A stretch of DNA of 64,000 nucleotides from Solirubrobacterales bacterium (GTDB lineage: Bacteria; Actinomycetota; Thermoleophilia; Solirubrobacterales; 70-9). Below the pieces are notes generated by a model. It worked only from the letters and a program-made list of their open reading frames with translations, did not search any database and was not told the DNA's origin. This document shows positions 1 through 9,179 of this stretch, in pieces; the stretch's first letter is position 1; each line of letters opens with the position of its first letter. The position numbers were made by a program, and so were the translations under genes. The stretch lies in NCBI GenBank assembly GCA_025450195.1, contig JANWHW010000011.1:1-64000 (forward strand), in the 5' to 3' direction.

Positions 1-287
1 ACGCCGGGGAGATCGCCGACGAACTCCTTCATCTGCTCGGAGACCTGCGGGCCGATCGGACAGGCCGGTGTGGTCAGCGTGAAGGTGACGTAGACGTCCT
101 CTTTCTCGATTTCCACGTCGTAGACGAGGCCGAGCGAGACGAAGTCGAGCCCCAGCTCGGGGTCGATGACCTCCTCAAGCGCTTCGAACACATCGTCCTC
201 AGTGGGGACTTCGGACGAATTGTTGGACACGGGCTCCGTAGCCTCTGTCGGGATCTCGGGCGTGGCCTCCGTCGGATTCTCAGACAT
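1..287 (-). CDS. DUF59/MIP18-family protein (SufT/PaaD-like), 3' end outside the window
   Basis: Reading leftwards from an ATG at 287, the frame stays open to the window edge, so the C-terminus is missing. About 35 acidic, Pro/Thr-rich residues precede a recognisable DUF59 domain with EEVIDPELGLDFVSLGLVYD and then FTLTTPACPIG, where the Cys is the conserved domain cysteine. Proteins of this family help assemble or deliver iron-sulfur clusters (SufT type) or act in ring-hydroxylase assembly (PaaD type). The sequence alone cannot separate these roles because the neighbour on the left is not visible. The disordered N-terminal extension is typical of actinobacterial versions. The next gene upstream on the same strand is an acetyltransferase that ends about 20 bases away. 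Confidence 0.85.
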   Translation of the reverse strand, partial: MSENPTEATPEIPTEATEPVSNNSSEVPTEDDVFEALEEVIDPELGLDFVSLGLVYDVEIEKEDVYVTFTLTTPACPIGPQVSEQMKEFVGDLPG

Positions 288-306
288 GGGCCAATGGTAC
301 CCAGGC

Positions 307-843
307 CTATGACTCGGGTGGCAGTGGCTCGGCGGGTTGCTCGTGAATTGCCGGCTGCAGCTCGAGCTGCCACCAACCAACATCGCGCCAGCCGTTGTCC
401 TTCCACCCGATCCGTCGGTAGACGCCCACGGGAGCGAATCCGAAGCGCTCGTGAAGCGCGACGCTCGCCTGGTTGGGCAAGGTGATGCCCGCGCAGGCCA
501 CCTGGAAGCGCTGCCGCCGCAGACGCTCCAATAGCTCACCGTAGAGGGCACGTCCGCAACCCAGGCCGCGATGCCCGCCCGCCACGTAGACCGAGACATC
601 GGCCGCCCAGCGGTAGGCGGGCCGTGCGCGATGAGGACAGGCGTAAGCGAAACCGACGACCTCGCTGTCGTGTTCGGCGACCAGCCAGGGATGGGTCAGA
701 GCGGTGCGGGCGATCCGCTCGGCGAAGGCTGTGGCGCTCGGCGGGTCCTCCTCGAAAGACGTGGCGCTCTCCACGACGTGCGGCGCGTAGATGGCGGCGC
801 AGGGGGCCGCGTCTTTCTGGGGATCGGCGCTGCGGATGATCAT
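307..843 (-). CDS. GNAT N-acetyltransferase, phosphinothricin/methionine-sulfone acetyltransferase-like
   Basis: This 178-residue protein is a single GNAT domain of the Pat/MddA type. The acetyl-CoA binding loop reads HRGLGCGRAL, and the C-terminal signature NQASVALHERFGF followed by GWKDNGWRDVGWW is characteristic of that subgroup. Family members transfer acetyl from acetyl-CoA to the free amino group of small compounds such as phosphinothricin, methionine sulfone or methionine sulfoximine; the actual substrate is not visible here. I chose ATG 843 (MIIRSADP) over an upstream TTG at 852 because family members normally begin right at the first beta strand. It may be cotranscribed with the DUF59 gene about 20 bases downstream. 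Confidence 0.85.
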   Translation of the reverse strand: MIIRSADPQKDAAPCAAIYAPHVVESATSFEEDPPSATAFAERIARTALTHPWLVAEHDSEVVGFAYACPHRARPAYRWAADVSVYVAGGHRGLGCGRALYGELLERLRRQRFQVACAGITLPNQASVALHERFGFAPVGVYRRIGWKDNGWRDVGWWQLELQPAIHEQPAEPLPPES

Positions 844-937
844 TTGGTTCAAGGCTTGGTGATTGTGGGTTTCTCGGGCTTCGGCAATCTAGACCGTCGC
901 GACGCACGGTTCGGATTTCCGTCAATAGGCTGCCGAC

Positions 938-1336
938 ATGGGCAAGGATCCCGGCACGGTCCAGCGGCGCTCGATCGGAATCGTCTTCTCAGACGGCGGC
1001 CTGCTGGCGCTGTCTGCAGCTCGCCCCCCAGCGGCAAGCGGGCACGGCGACGAGGTGGTCGCCGCCATCCTCTGCGGTCCCGATGGGGCTCCGGTTGAAG
1101 TTTCCGAGACGCTGCTCTCCACCGAGTACGGGCCGGACGGTGTGCAGCGTCGCGCGACTCTCGAGCTCTGGATCGACGGACAGGAAGGACAGCCGCTGCG
1201 CGGAGCGGGAACGTTGATCAGCTCAAGCCCGGTGCGCCGGAGCGGTCTGAATGCTGAGGTCGCCTTCTTTCGCTGGTCAGTGGATGGTCGCGACGGGCTG
1301 GGCCACTACGAAGTCATCTGGGGCGACGATGACTGA
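938..1336 (+). CDS. Conserved hypothetical protein, 132 residues
   Basis: This open frame starts at ATG 938 and its stop codon overlaps the start of the HAD phosphatase gene, so the two are probably translationally coupled. I see no signal peptide, membrane segment or known motif. The protein looks like a small soluble beta-rich domain, with alternating hydrophobic stretches such as RATLELWIDG and GLNAEVAFFRW. I do not recognise a family. The coupling to a HAD hydrolase is the only functional hint, and it is weak. Confidence 0.6.
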   Translation: MGKDPGTVQRRSIGIVFSDGGLLALSAARPPAASGHGDEVVAAILCGPDGAPVEVSETLLSTEYGPDGVQRRATLELWIDGQEGQPLRGAGTLISSSPVRRSGLNAEVAFFRWSVDGRDGLGHYEVIWGDDD

Positions 1337-1982
1337 GAGAGGCAACCAGATTCAGGCCGTGATCTCCGACTTCGGTGGGGTGCTCACCACCCCGCTCATA
1401 GAGTCCTTCATGGCCTTCCAGGACCAGACCGGAATCTCAAGCGAAACCCTGGGCAAGGCGATGCAAGCGGCCACCGAGGCCAATGGCGACAACCCGCTCT
1501 TCGAGATGGAGCGAGGAGAGATCACCGAGGTGGCATTTCTGGAGCAGCTCACTGACAGCCTCGAGCCGTTGCTGGGCCACCGGCCAGAGATGCATCGCTT
1601 CAAAGAGATCTACTTCGAGGCCCTCGATCCGAACCCGCCGATGATCGAGTTGATGCGCGAGTTGAAGGCGGAGGGCCACAGGATGGCGATGCTCACCAAC
1701 AACGTGCGGGAGTGGGAGCCGCTGTGGCGGCCGATGCTGCCGGTCGACGAGATCTTCGAGATGGTCGTGGACTCCGGCTTCGTCGGATGTCGTAAGCCCG
1801 AATCCCAAATCTACGCGCTGACACTCGAAAAGATCGGGCTACCGGCGGAGGCATGCCTGTTCGTCGATGACGTCCTGATCAACTGCGAAGGCGCCCAAAA
1901 GGCCGGGATCAACGCGGTTCACTTCAAAGACAACGATCAGGCAATTCCAGAGATCCGCGCCGCGCTCGCAGGCCTTCCTTAG
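1329..1982 (+). CDS. HAD-superfamily hydrolase (subfamily IA, epoxide-hydrolase-N-terminus-like)
   Basis: The 217-residue protein carries all four HAD motifs: motif I DFGGVLT near residue 12, motif II MLTNN, motif III around GCRKPE with its Lys, and motif IV FVDDVLINCEGA. The Asp at the +2 position of motif I is replaced by Gly (DFGG), as in the N-terminal phosphatase domain of soluble epoxide hydrolase and related bacterial proteins. It should be a Mg2+-dependent phosphatase acting on a small phosphoester, substrate unknown. A longer open frame begins at 1251, but ATG 1329 gives the normal family N-terminus and an eight-base overlap with the preceding gene, so I use it. Its 3' end overlaps the convergent hypothetical gene by four bases. 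Confidence 0.88.
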   Translation: MTERGNQIQAVISDFGGVLTTPLIESFMAFQDQTGISSETLGKAMQAATEANGDNPLFEMERGEITEVAFLEQLTDSLEPLLGHRPEMHRFKEIYFEALDPNPPMIELMRELKAEGHRMAMLTNNVREWEPLWRPMLPVDEIFEMVVDSGFVGCRKPESQIYALTLEKIGLPAEACLFVDDVLINCEGAQKAGINAVHFKDNDQAIPEIRAALAGLP

Positions 1983-2434
1983 TTCTCAGAGCCCGCTCGG
2001 TCCCAGATGTAGAGTTCCACGGCCTCGCCCGCGAGTTTCATCAGGCGTGGCGGGGAGAGCATCCCGAGGACGAGTTCCAGCGCATCCTCCTCGGTCAAAC
2101 CTGAATCGACCGCGTCCTCGCCGCGGAATCCTGCCGCGAGCTTCAGGGCCTCGCGGCGATTCTCGCCAAGCGAGCCGAAGGCGCCCATCAAGAAGTCACG
2201 GTTGGGGAGTGGCTGGCCAACCTCCAGCGAACCATGCCAAGCAGCCAGCATCGACAGGTCGTGCTCGTCGAGCTCTGAGAGGGCTTTCGCATAGTGCACC
2301 TCGAGCTCGTGATCGGGGATCTCATCGACCCAGGCCCGAACCGCCTCGCCAAACAGCTGGCGTCGCGCCTCACGGCCAATCGATTCGACGATCGCCCTAA
2401 TCGCGTCAGCAGGATCTACGAAGCAGAGTGCCAT
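1979..2434 (-). CDS. Hypothetical protein, helical, 151 residues
   Basis: The frame encodes a predicted all-helical, acidic soluble protein with no motif I recognise. The start is either ATG 2434 or GTG 2440; I use the ATG. It is convergent with and slightly overlaps the HAD phosphatase gene. The 140-base gap to the divergent nuclease gene should hold both promoters, and contains a short inverted repeat ACTGCCC ... GGGCAGT at roughly 2488-2555. Function unknown. Confidence 0.58.
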   Translation of the reverse strand: MALCFVDPADAIRAIVESIGREARRQLFGEAVRAWVDEIPDHELEVHYAKALSELDEHDLSMLAAWHGSLEVGQPLPNRDFLMGAFGSLGENRREALKLAAGFRGEDAVDSGLTEEDALELVLGMLSPPRLMKLAGEAVELYIWDRAGSEN

Positions 2435-2577
2435 TTGCACTCGTCAATTTAGACACAGCAGAAGACGGCAAAGTGGGGTTCCGACTGCCCTATTTGCGCG
2501 CCTCCGCGAGCAGCTGCGGCGCACCCCGAGGGCAGTAAATGGCCACGCCGCGAGCGGACTTATGCTGAACCGTCCTC

Positions 2578-5500
2578 ATGGCCCTGCACCTCATATACGG
2601 TCCTCCGAACTCTGGCCGACGCGGGCTGATCCTGAAACGCTTCGTCGAGGCCCTGGAGCACGATCCCGTTCTCGTCGTCCCCACCGTGGACGACGTGTAC
2701 TCCTTTGAGCAGGAGCTCTGCGAGGTCGGTTCGATGCTCGGAGGCGAGGTTGTGACCCTCCGGGGGCTGTTCCGCGCGGTCCTGATGGCCAGCGGGTCCG
2801 CCCCATGTCAGGAGCTGACGCCAGCGCAGCGGCTGCGTGCCATCTCCATCGCCATTGCGGAAAAGCGGGACAGGCTCGGCCCCCTGCGGCGCTCCGCGTC
2901 CCGCCCTGGGTTCGCAGTCGCCTTCGACCGGCTCCTCGACGAGCTTCAGGCATCGGGGCTCGAGCCGGAGGCTGTAGAGGCGAGCGCGGGTACGTTGGAG
3001 GGCTCCGCATACCTAGGCGACCTGGCGACGCTGTTCATCGCCTACAGGGACCTTCGCGATCGCATTGGCCGGGTCGACTCGCACGTCCTCGCAAGCAAAG
3101 CGATCGAGCTGCTGCGGGACTCTGGCGAGCCATGGCGGGGGCGCCCGGTCTTCCTCTACGGGCTCGATGACCTGACGGGGAATCAATTTGAGCTTGTCCA
3201 AGCGCTCGCGGCAGTGACCGAGGTGACGATTGCGCTTCCCTTCGAGGAGGACAGCGTCGCGTTGGCGGCGCGGGGCGCTCTGCTGGAGAAACTGCGCGAA
3301 GTCGGCGTCGCTTCGGAGGAGACGACAGAGCCCGATCCCGCCAACACCCCCGAGCCGTTGCTCTTCCATCTGGAGCGCGGCTTCGGCGCGGTTGACCCGC
3401 AGCGACGCCACCCCAGCGAGGGGCTGGTGATCCTGCACTCGGCGGGAGAGCGCGGAGAGGCGGAAGCAATCGCCGGCGAGGTGGCGGCGCTCCTCGCCTC
3501 GGAAGTCGATCCGGCAAAGATCGCAATCGCCCTGCGCGACCCAGGACGACGGGGGCCGCTGCTTGCCTCCGTGCTCAATGCCTACGGGATCGGCACGGCG
3601 CTCGAGGCCGATCTCCCGACCTCGACGACATCGGTCGGAGGCACGCTGATCGCTCTGCTCGAGGCGGAGTTCGGGGCAAAAAAAGCCAGCGACCTGCTGC
3701 GCTTCCTGCGGGGCCAATCGGGGATCTCTCCGCAGAGCGTGGATTGGTTTGAGCGGCAGGTTCGCCGCCACCGCATACAGAGCGCCGAGGAGGCGCTGAA
3801 GCTGTGGGAGAAGACGTACGAATCGCCACCTCACGATCTGCTCCGGGTCAGACAGGCCGCGAGGGGCTCCGCGGTGAAGCTGGCGACCGAGGTCGGGCGC
3901 CTTGCCACAACGATGGCCTCACGCCCGCTTCGCAGCGGCGAAGACGGCTCCATGCCAGGGACGGGCGACGGTCGGGAGCTGCGAGCCGCCGCGGCGATCT
4001 CCGGCGCGCTGGCCGATCTCTCAGAGCTGGAGGCGCTCGCGCCTTCGCCACTGGAGGTGATCGCGACAATCGAGAACACCCGGTTCCGGGTCTGGAGCGG
4101 ACCAGTCGAGGGTCGGGTACGAATCGCCAGCCCCTACCTTCTGCGCGCTAACCGCTTCGACCACGTGATAGTCGCCTCACTTCAGGACGGAGAGTTTCCA
4201 CGCCACGGAGGCCGCGACGATCCATTCCTAGGCGACGCACAGCGGGCATCGCTCGGCCTCCATCCTCGCCAAGACACCGAGGCCGAGGAACGCTACCTGT
4301 TTCACTCCTGCCTGGCATTGCCTCGCGAGCGGCTTTTCCTCTCCTACCGCGACAGCGACGAGAACGGAGCAGCAGAACCACCCTCGCCTTTTCTCGATGA
4401 CATCCGCCACCTGCTCGAGCCATCGCCGCAGGGCGAAGCAACGCACATCCTGGAGGGATCGCTCACCCGTGGGCGCCCCTTGGCGCAGGTCGTTCCCCGC
4501 GTAACCGAGGCGCCCTCTGAGAACGAGCTCGCACGAGCGCTCGCCGCGCATGGCCCAGACGCCGATGCCGCACACTTGCTCGGCATCGCGGGAGCCGGCG
4601 GCGTAACCGCCCAGCGCATCGCGAAGCGGCTCGAGGAGGCACGGACTGCGGTGGCGGCCACCCTTGCCCCAGGCCCGCTCTCCAACCCAGCGACGATCGA
4701 CGCGTTGAGCGCCGTGTCCGCCAGCGGCGGCACGACCCTCGAGCGGTTCGACGAATGCTCGTATCGCTGGTTCGTCGATCATGAGCTGAGCCCTCAGTCG
4801 CTTGACCCCGAATCGGACTCGCTAGTTCAGGGCGACCTCATGCACAAGGCCCTGGACCGCCTCTACAGCGAGCGGCCGGGTGGCGACCCTTTGCCACGCC
4901 CAGGTTCGCTCGACACCTGGATCGAGCGCGGCAGGCAACTGCTCGCTGAAATCGCAGCTGAGCGCGAGCTTGGCGGCCATCCGGCCGAGCGGGCGATGAT
5001 ACGGCGAGTCGATGGCCTCCTGGGCCGCTTTCTCGCCGAGGAGGCCGCGCGCAAGGCAGGCGGCTTTGAGCCCTGGCTGCTGGAGGCGAAGTTCGGGGAC
5101 GACGACGGCAACGAGCGGCCGGCGCTCGAGATCGGCGGTTGGCGGCTGCACGGAGCAATCGACCGGGTCGATCGAGATCCCGACGGGCGAGCCCTGGTCA
5201 TCGACTACAAGCTTTCCTCAAAAGTGGCGCCGCGCTCCAAACTTGAGGAGGAAGCGAAGCTGCAGCTGCAGCTCTACATGGTGGCGGTAGCCGAGCAGTG
5301 GGGTGCGGTCCCGGTGGGAGGCCTGTACCACCCGCTGCGCGGCGGGGCAAAACGGCGGCCGCGCGGCGTAGTGCTCGACGAGGCGGCGGAAGAGCTCGCC
5401 CCCTACCGCCTCTCCAAAACCGACTTGGTCGATCAGGAGGGCTTCGAAGAGCTTCTGGCGGACGCGCGCCGGCGGGCAAGCGAGATCGTGGCCCGAATGC

Positions 5501-5643
5501 GGCGCGGCGACATCCGTCGTGACCCGGGGCCGCGGCCTGGGTTGAGCGGCCACAACGTCTGCCCGTCGTTCTGCGACTTCGCCCCAATCTGCCGGCGCGA
5601 CCGAGCCCCCGAGGTAGATGACGAGGAGGACGAGGAGCGGTGA
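2578..5643 (+). CDS. addB: AddB/RecC-like helicase-nuclease subunit with PD-(D/E)XK nuclease and iron-sulfur staple
   Basis: The 1021-residue protein resembles AddB. It has an inactivated helicase-like body and a C-terminal RecB-type nuclease with D862 in GAIDRVD and D876-x-K878 in VIDYKLSS. Four cysteines match the AddB 4Fe-4S staple that clamps the nuclease fold: C727 (DECSYRW) before the nuclease and C995, C999 and C1005 (CPSFCDFAPIC) after it. The P-loop at residues 8-15 reads GPPNSGRR, so the Walker A lysine is Arg and ATP hydrolysis by this subunit is doubtful. It overlaps the next gene (AddA-like) by four bases, consistent with a complex that resects double-strand breaks for recombination. 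An AdnA-like role is the alternative; the gene symbol is by analogy. Confidence 0.85.
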   Translation: MALHLIYGPPNSGRRGLILKRFVEALEHDPVLVVPTVDDVYSFEQELCEVGSMLGGEVVTLRGLFRAVLMASGSAPCQELTPAQRLRAISIAIAEKRDRLGPLRRSASRPGFAVAFDRLLDELQASGLEPEAVEASAGTLEGSAYLGDLATLFIAYRDLRDRIGRVDSHVLASKAIELLRDSGEPWRGRPVFLYGLDDLTGNQFELVQALAAVTEVTIALPFEEDSVALAARGALLEKLREVGVASEETTEPDPANTPEPLLFHLERGFGAVDPQRRHPSEGLVILHSAGERGEAEAIAGEVAALLASEVDPAKIAIALRDPGRRGPLLASVLNAYGIGTALEADLPTSTTSVGGTLIALLEAEFGAKKASDLLRFLRGQSGISPQSVDWFERQVRRHRIQSAEEALKLWEKTYESPPHDLLRVRQAARGSAVKLATEVGRLATTMASRPLRSGEDGSMPGTGDGRELRAAAAISGALADLSELEALAPSPLEVIATIENTRFRVWSGPVEGRVRIASPYLLRANRFDHVIVASLQDGEFPRHGGRDDPFLGDAQRASLGLHPRQDTEAEERYLFHSCLALPRERLFLSYRDSDENGAAEPPSPFLDDIRHLLEPSPQGEATHILEGSLTRGRPLAQVVPRVTEAPSENELARALAAHGPDADAAHLLGIAGAGGVTAQRIAKRLEEARTAVAATLAPGPLSNPATIDALSAVSASGGTTLERFDECSYRWFVDHELSPQSLDPESDSLVQGDLMHKALDRLYSERPGGDPLPRPGSLDTWIERGRQLLAEIAAERELGGHPAERAMIRRVDGLLGRFLAEEAARKAGGFEPWLLEAKFGDDDGNERPALEIGGWRLHGAIDRVDRDPDGRALVIDYKLSSKVAPRSKLEEEAKLQLQLYMVAVAEQWGAVPVGGLYHPLRGGAKRRPRGVVLDEAAEELAPYRLSKTDLVDQEGFEELLADARRRASEIVARMRRGDIRRDPGPRPGLSGHNVCPSFCDFAPICRRDRAPEVDDEEDEER

Positions 5644-8600
5644 GCGCCCACATCCCCACACGTGAGCAAACCGCTGCCATCGCAGCAACTGGGCGCGACG
5701 TGCTCGTCGAGGCCGGCGCCGGCACCGGGAAGACCGGGGTGATCGTCGAGCGCTACTGCCGGCTGGTCTGCGACGAGGGAGTCTCTCCCGACGCGGTGCT
5801 TGCCTTCACCTTCACCGAGAAGGCGGCGGCCGAGCTCCGCCAGCGGATACGAGCCGCACTGCAGGCGCGGGCGGATACCGGGTCAGAGCGCGCCCGCGAG
5901 CTGGTGGGCGAGATCGGCAGGGCATGGGTGACGACGATCCACGGGTTCTGCAACCGCGTCCTGGCCGGGCATCCCGTCGCGGCGGGAATCGATCCGCGAA
6001 TCCGAGTGCTCGACCACGCCGAGGCGGAACGAGCGGCAAGCGAGGCATTCGACGAAGCTCTGGAGGAATTCCTCGCGGAGGGCGACGAGGCGCGGGAGCA
6101 GACCCTTGCGGCATTTGACATCGATGGCCTCCGCTCGATCGTCGTCGATGCTCACGATGAGCTGCGCAGCCGCGGCTTCGCCGAGCCGCGGCTGCCCAAA
6201 CCGCCGGCGCCCGATGCCGCGCGGGCCGTGCAGCGTGCCGCCGACGCAAGCTCCGCAACACTTGAGGAGCTTCCAGCCACCAGCATTCATCGGGAGCGCG
6301 TCGAGCGAGCGCTGGCTGTGCTGGACGGTGCCGGAGGACGCCTTCCGAGCCTCGATCAGCTGATGGGCCTGCGCAGCACCAGCACCGCGAAATCGATGGA
6401 GGCCTATCGAGACGCGATCGAGATGGCCGTGACAAGCGTCGCGGAGGCGGGCGAGGGAGCCGTGGCATACAGCCACGTCGCAGCACTGCTGGAGCTGTTC
6501 TCGGCACGCTTCCAGGCAGCTAAGGAGCGGCGTGCCGGGGTCGACTTCGAGGATCTCCAAATCCTCGCCACGCGCCTGCTGGAGCAGGGTGAGGTTGGCG
6601 AGTCCTATCGGGCTCGCTTTGCCCATCTGCTGGTCGACGAGTTCCAGGACACGAATCGCCTCCAGCTACGGCTGATTGAGGCGCTGCGCGGCCCACGCAC
6701 CGAGGTGATGGTGGTTGGGGACGAGCTGCAGTCGATCTATGGCTTCCGCCACGCCGACCTCGATGTGTTCCGAGAGCAGCGTCGCGCGATCGAAAGCGAT
6801 CCGAAAGCCGAGGCCACGGCGCTGAGCGGCAACTTCCGGTCTAGCCCTGAGGTGATCGGCGCTGTGAATGCGATCGGCGAGAAGCTGCTGGACGATGCCT
6901 TCCGGCCGTTGCGAGTTGGCGCTATGCCCAATCGGGATGGCCCGCAAGGCGAAGGGCCGGCGGTAGAGCTGCTGCTGACCGCGCGCGAGGGCTGGGACGG
7001 CGAGGGAATTGACCTCGAGCCCCTGGCCGATGCGACCACACCGCTCAACCAGCTGGCCGAGGCGCGCTTCGTCGCAGCGCGGCTCCGTGAGCTGGTCGAC
7101 GCTGGTGTCGAGCGCGGCAACATGGTCGTGCTCCTGCGTGCGTTCACCCACCTCGACGCCTATGAGGACTCGCTTGAGCGGGCGGGGCTGCGCCCTTACG
7201 TCGTCGGTGGCCGCGGCTACTGGTCCCAGCAGCAAGTTGCCGACGTTCGCGCACTGCTGGCGACGATCGCCAACCCACTCGACGACCAGGCGCTGTTCGG
7301 GGCCCTCGCGTCTCCCGCCTGCGGCGTCACGCCCGACACGCTGTGGCTGCTGCGCGCCGCGGTCGGGCGAGGGCGTCACATATGGCCTGCCATCGAGCAG
7401 GCGGTGGGAACGGGAACGGCCGAGCTGGCCCACCCCGAGCGTCTCAGCCAGATTGCCGCGACGGATACGACGCTGCTGCACCGCTTCGCCGAGACGATCG
7501 CCGACCTGCGCGAGCGGGCATCCCGAATGCCACTCGCCGATCTAATCGACACGGCAGTCACCGAGACCGGCTATGACCTGGCGGTGCTGATGCGTCCCAT
7601 GGGGGAAGCCCGCTTCGCAAACGTTCGCAAGCTGATGCGACTGGCCGCCGAGTTCGAGGAGCGCGAGGGCCGCAACCTGCGCGGGCTGTTGGATTTCCTC
7701 GCCTCGCGAGCCGAAGCAGACATCGAGGCCATGGCGGCAACCACTGTGGAGGGGCACGACGGGGTGCGAATCATGACGATTCACAGTGCGAAGGGGCTTG
7801 AGTTCGACGTAGTGGCCATTCCTCAGCTCGGGCGCAGATTGCTAGGCAGTGGGCGGGTGCCGCCGCTGATCATCGGCCACGAAGGCGAGGAATCGCGCGT
7901 GGGAATACAGCTGCGCCGCCTCGGCGCCGCCTCGCTCAACCTCTTCGGCTATCCCGAGCTCCGCGAAAAGGAGCAGGAACGCGACGCCGAAGAGGAGCTA
8001 CGCCTCTTCCACGTGGCGGCTACGCGCGCTCGTGAGCGACTGATCCTCAGCGGCGTCGTCAATCCCAAGCCCGGCAAACAGACACCCGGTACCCCGGTGG
8101 TCGAACGAATCGTGGACGCCTTCGGGATCGACCGCGAGCACGACTCCTCTGCCGCAATTTCGGCCCCTCTGCCACGCGCGGAGCTGAAGGCCGGCTTTGA
8201 GCCCTCCGAGCTCTTCTCTCGGGTCAGCCTTCCGTCTCCAGAGCGAGCCGCAGAGCTGTGTGCAACGACGGGCGCCAAGGGCTCCAGACCTGAGATCGGA
8301 AAGGGGCCGGCGCCCCTGGTCCAGCGCCACCCGCCGTCCATACCGAACCGACCGCTCTCCTACACGGCACTCGCCGCTTACGACAATTGCGCCTACCGCT
8401 TCTATCTCGAACGCGTGCTTGGGCTGCGGCAGCACAGGGAGGGCAGTGGCGAGGCAAGCGGGCCAAGCCGAGAAGAGCGAACAGCGCGAGGCAGGGTGGT
8501 GCACGAGCTGCTGGAGTGGAGCCATGCGAACGGGTGGGCAGAGCCCACCGAGGAGCTCGTACGGCGCTTCGCCCTCGCCGAGGCCCTTGACGCAGGTGCC

Positions 8601-9161
8601 GGCGATCTGACCGGCGAACTGTCGGGCTTGGTCCGCAGCTGGCTTCGATCTGACCTGCTGCGGGAGCTCCTGAGCGCCGGGTCGAATCGAATGGGCGCGG
8701 AGGTGCCGATCCTCTTGGGTATCGACGGCAATGTCCTACGCGGATCGATCGACCTGCTGGTCGAGCGTGACGGGAGCCCTCCGCTCGTCGTCGACTACAA
8801 GACCGACCGCCTCAATGGCGAAAGCCCCGCCGCCCACGCGGCGCGCTATGCGACGCAGCGCGCGATCTACGCACTGGCCGTTGCCGAGGCACGGGAGGCG
8901 CCGCAGGTGGAGCTCGCCTATGTCTTCCTCGAGCTGCCGAATGAGCCCAGCCTCTACAGCTACGGCCCCGCCGATCTGGAGGCCGAGCGACGCCGCCTGA
9001 GGGAAGCGATAGAGCGGATCGGCAGCGATACGTTTCAGCCCGCGCCTCCGGATCAGCGTGACTGGGCGCTCTGCGACGGTTGCCCAGCCTTGAAGCGGAT
9101 GTGCTCCGGGCCCCAGCAGGACGCAGATCGAGGTGTCGTGTCCGGCAGCGTCGCTTCATAG
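5640..9161 (+). CDS. addA: AddA/AdnB-like UvrD-family helicase-nuclease
   Basis: This 1173-residue protein is an SF1A DNA helicase fused to a RecB-type nuclease. Visible elements are a Q motif (Q10), Walker A AGAGTGKT (25-32), motif II VDEFQDT with D333/E334, and motif V/VI segments such as MTIHSAKGLEFD and HVAATRARERL. The nuclease shows D1038 (GSIDLL) and D1052-x-K1054 (VVDYKTD). Unexpectedly for classical AddA, it also has a staple-like cysteine set: C917 (YDNCAYRFY) and C1145, C1148, C1155 (CDGCPALKRMC). The GTG start overlaps the previous stop codon (GTGA), so translation is coupled to the AddB-like subunit. Together they should process double-strand DNA ends for RecA loading. Confidence 0.92.
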   Translation: MSAHIPTREQTAAIAATGRDVLVEAGAGTGKTGVIVERYCRLVCDEGVSPDAVLAFTFTEKAAAELRQRIRAALQARADTGSERARELVGEIGRAWVTTIHGFCNRVLAGHPVAAGIDPRIRVLDHAEAERAASEAFDEALEEFLAEGDEAREQTLAAFDIDGLRSIVVDAHDELRSRGFAEPRLPKPPAPDAARAVQRAADASSATLEELPATSIHRERVERALAVLDGAGGRLPSLDQLMGLRSTSTAKSMEAYRDAIEMAVTSVAEAGEGAVAYSHVAALLELFSARFQAAKERRAGVDFEDLQILATRLLEQGEVGESYRARFAHLLVDEFQDTNRLQLRLIEALRGPRTEVMVVGDELQSIYGFRHADLDVFREQRRAIESDPKAEATALSGNFRSSPEVIGAVNAIGEKLLDDAFRPLRVGAMPNRDGPQGEGPAVELLLTAREGWDGEGIDLEPLADATTPLNQLAEARFVAARLRELVDAGVERGNMVVLLRAFTHLDAYEDSLERAGLRPYVVGGRGYWSQQQVADVRALLATIANPLDDQALFGALASPACGVTPDTLWLLRAAVGRGRHIWPAIEQAVGTGTAELAHPERLSQIAATDTTLLHRFAETIADLRERASRMPLADLIDTAVTETGYDLAVLMRPMGEARFANVRKLMRLAAEFEEREGRNLRGLLDFLASRAEADIEAMAATTVEGHDGVRIMTIHSAKGLEFDVVAIPQLGRRLLGSGRVPPLIIGHEGEESRVGIQLRRLGAASLNLFGYPELREKEQERDAEEELRLFHVAATRARERLILSGVVNPKPGKQTPGTPVVERIVDAFGIDREHDSSAAISAPLPRAELKAGFEPSELFSRVSLPSPERAAELCATTGAKGSRPEIGKGPAPLVQRHPPSIPNRPLSYTALAAYDNCAYRFYLERVLGLRQHREGSGEASGPSREERTARGRVVHELLEWSHANGWAEPTEELVRRFALAEALDAGAGDLTGELSGLVRSWLRSDLLRELLSAGSNRMGAEVPILLGIDGNVLRGSIDLLVERDGSPPLVVDYKTDRLNGESPAAHAARYATQRAIYALAVAEAREAPQVELAYVFLELPNEPSLYSYGPADLEAERRRLREAIERIGSDTFQPAPPDQRDWALCDGCPALKRMCSGPQQDADRGVVSGSVAS

Positions 9162-9179
9162 CTGTCCGATAGCGCTCAT

